In this document: piece by piece, positions 61,636 to 64,000 of the stretch
Position numbering within the stretch: position 1 is the first letter of the stretch
Layout of the letters: the number at the start of each line of letters is the position of its first letter
Origin: Edwardiiplasma whartonense
Lineage (GTDB): Bacteria; Bacillota_I; Bacilli_A; Mycoplasmatales; Mycoplasmataceae
Length of the DNA stretch: 64,000 nt
Direction: 5' to 3' (one strand)
Assembly: GCF_023566315.1 (NCBI RefSeq)
Contig: NZ_JAKNSU010000001.1
Program-made: the position numbers and the translations under genes
Notes under the pieces: model-generated
Seen by the model: only the letters and a program-made list of their open reading frames with translations
Database searches by the model: none
Told to the model about the DNA's origin: nothing

Positions 61636-64000
61636 TTAGTTTTTTCTCATTTTTAATTCAGCAATTTTTGCAGCAATATTTTCTGCTTGCAATTGGTATT
61701 CTTGATACTTGCTTTGTTCTAATGCCACCTTTTCTTGGGAAGCTTTCTTTATAAAATTAGGGTTAGTAAGAATTTTTTCACTTCGAGCTAATTCTAATCT
61801 TAATTGTTCTTGTTGAACTAAAAGATCATTTAACTCCTGTTCATAATCAAAAAAAGTTGTTGCATCTAATTCAATAAAGAAGTTTTTGATTCTTAAAGAA
61901 GTGATTTCTTGTTGAGCAAAGTTCAAAGTTTGATTAATTTCAAAATTAACCATTCGTTTCAAATAAGCATTAATTTCTCCTAAGTTCTCGAATAATAATC
62001 CTTCTTGATCTGAAGTTAATTTTGTTATTTTTCCAGTTAAAGCCAAATCTTTTTTAAGTTGTTTTTCTGCTCTAAAGTCTCTGACTCCTTCAATCAAGGC
62101 AATTAATAAGTCTAAATAACTATTTTTTCCAACATATTCTTCAATGGTTAGTCGTTCTTCAAGAATTGATTTTTTTAATCCCAAGTGTTGGTAAATTTCT
62201 TCACTAACAAAAGGAATAAAAGGGTGCAACAAAACCAAGATTTCTTTTAAAACATACACCAAAACCTGTTTTGTTGGCGCATTGTTGTGTTCAAGTTCAA
62301 CTTTTGAAAGTTCAATAAACCACGAACAATAGTCATTCCACACAAACGTTAATAGTTCGCGTCCACTTAAAGCAAATTCATAATCATTCAATTGGTCGAT
62401 AACCCTTGTTTTTAATTGCTGCAATTTGCTAAGAATTCATTGGTCAGTTTTGGTTAAATCTTGTTGAATTAAAGTTTTGAAATCATCAACAAAAACAAAA
62501 TCTTTGTCAATGTTCATTAAAACAAAGCGCGAAGCGTTTCAAAGCTTATTGATAAAATTTCAAGCACTACGGATTTTTTCTTCGCTATATTTAATATCTT
62601 GGCCAGGAGTAGAGTTAGTCAACAAAAAGAAGCGCAACGCATCAGCACCATACTGGTCAATAACATCCATTGGATCAATCCCGTTTCCTAATGATTTGGA
62701 CATTTTCTTACCAGTTTCATCACGAATTAAACCGTGAATTAAAACATCGTTAAATGGTTTTTCTTCTACTAAAGCAAGGGATTGAAAAACCATTCGTGCT
62801 ACTCAAAAGAAAATAATGTCATAACCAGTTACTAATGTACTGGTGGGGAAAAAAGCTTTAAAGTAGGGATTTTGTGTCGTTTGTTCTGGATTTCAGTTCA
62901 AAGTTGCCAAGGGTCATAATCCTGATGAAAACCAGGTATCTAAGACACCAGGATCTTGAGTGTAGTTATTGATGTCATCAGGAGGATTGACACCAACATA
63001 AACTTCTTTAGTTTGATTATGATACCAAACTGGAATTTGGTGACCCCACCACAACTGACGAGAAATCGTTCAATCATGAACGTTTTCCATCCATTTATTT
63101 AAGACTTCCATAAAGCGTGGAGGGAAAAATTTTACCGCTTCATCACTGGCTTGCAAATCCAAAACCATTGCTGATAAAGGTTTCATTCGCACAAACCATT
63201 GTTTAGAAAGATAAGGTTCAACCACTGCTTGACTGCGCTCAGAAAAGCCTACTTGGTGAGTAATATCTTCAACCTTAACTAGATTATCAGCTTTATTTAA
63301 GTTATCAACGATTTTTTTTCGAGCAGAAATGGGATCCAAACCTTCATAAGTTGATCCACCTTTCTTGTTGATTAAACCTTTAGTAGTTAAACATTTAGGC
63401 ATTTTTAAATGATGACGTTGACCAATAACAAAATCATTTGGGTCATGAGCAGGAGTAACTTTCATTGCCCCAGTACCAAAATCCATCGCCACATACTCAT
63501 CAGCAATAATTGGAATTGTTTCTTGATTTATTGGGTTAATCACCATTTGTCCTACTAATGTTTGATAACGAGAATCAAGGGGATTAACAACAACTGCTTG
63601 ATCAGCAAACATTGTTTCAGGACGGGTAGTAGCAACTTCAATGTACTGGTTAGGTTCATTTTTTAAACGATACTTAAAGTAATACATCTTCCCTGCAACT
63701 TCTTGATAAACTACTTCAACATTAGAGATTGCAGTTTCTTGAACAGGATCCCAGTTCACAATTTGTTCACCTTGATAAATTAAGTCTTGATGATACATCT
63801 GAACAAAAACTCAACGAACCAAATCATTAACTTGTGGATCTAAAGTGAACTTTTCTTGACTATAATCCAATCCCAAACCAAGTTTTTTTCACTGCGAACG
63901 AATTACTTGAGCATAGTCTTCTTTTCATAACCAAGTTTTTTTTAAAAACGCTTCTCGACCTAACTCGAATCGATTAACTCCAGTTTCTTTTAACTTGGCT
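61636..64000 (-). CDS. valS: Valyl-tRNA synthetase (N terminus outside window)
   Basis: The frame is open from the window end; about 787 of the usual 870-880 residues are visible, so some 90 N-terminal residues, including the HIGH motif, lie beyond. Seen: YAQVIRSQWKKLGLGLDYSQEKFTLDP, NWDPVQETAISNVEV, the editing domain (VATTRPETMFADQAVVVNP, MKVTPAHDPNDFVIGQRH), KMSKSLGNGIDPMDVI (ATP site), RFFLLTNSTPGQDIKYSEEKI, the anticodon-binding helices and the C-terminal coiled coil (LDDLL-type arm) that marks ValRS. TGA codons are Trp. It is 32 bases upstream of the small comEC-linked gene. Confidence 0.96.

Overview
The window reads as chromosomal DNA of a wall-less bacterium of the Mollicutes. Almost every long gene is crossed by in-frame TGA codons that must be read as tryptophan (genetic code 4). 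The sequence is AT-rich, intergenic gaps are short, and the lipoproteins start with an MKKWLTILSAVGIG-type leader and a lipobox. Together with the gene content (EIIC-type sugar PTS, L-lactate dehydrogenase, parE/parC, ruvAB, recD2, comEC) this points to the Spiroplasma/Entomoplasma/Mesoplasma group. I cannot fix the genus from the sequence alone.

Layout. (1) 1-8667 looks like a defence island. It holds the end of a DEAD/DEAH helicase, a convergent type II restriction-modification pair that resembles the MjaI family, a DUF262 nuclease-like gene translationally coupled to a HEPN RNase-like gene, the housekeeping uridine kinase udk, and a PHP-plus-AAA ATPase of TrlF type with a small overlapping partner gene. 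(2) 8776-17128 has a divergent ferritin-like gene, then parE, an unknown gene, parC, and two small membrane proteins. (3) 17208-18996 is almost 1.8 kb with no credible gene but with hairpins, terminators and a recurring CTCTCT motif. (4) 18997-31226 holds recD2, nagA, a membrane protein, a tandem pair of PAP2 membrane phosphatases, ldh, a coiled-coil protein and a sugar PTS permease whose EIIB domain has lost its phosphorylated cysteine. (5) 31320-40984 holds rpsU, ruvAB, a DEDDh exonuclease-like gene with yqeH, a ROK glucokinase, a DUF896 gene, transketolase, a UPF0154 gene and plsY. (6) 41159-48940 holds a giant YhgE/Pip-like membrane protein, a P-type ATPase-like protein with all catalytic signatures altered, tRNA-Lys(CTT), a RibF with a ruined adenylyltransferase motif, and nfo. 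(7) 49002-54073 is a tight lipoprotein-nusB-xseA-xseB-tlyA-dinB cluster. (8) 54106-64000 is mostly on the minus strand: a lipoprotein, coaE, a small gene, a membrane protein, holA, a peroxiredoxin, comEC with a small upstream gene, and valS cut by the window edge; rpsT lies on the plus strand among them.

How it fits together. Metabolism is fermentative and sugar-based: PTS permease, glucokinase, transketolase, NagA and LDH. DNA upkeep is well represented (ParEC, RecD2, RuvAB, XseAB, Nfo, DinB, HolA). Convergent gene pairs repeatedly share one hairpin with a stop codon in or beside it, a sign of strong compaction. That makes the 1.8 kb empty stretch and the intact but catalytically altered enzymes the most surprising parts of the window.
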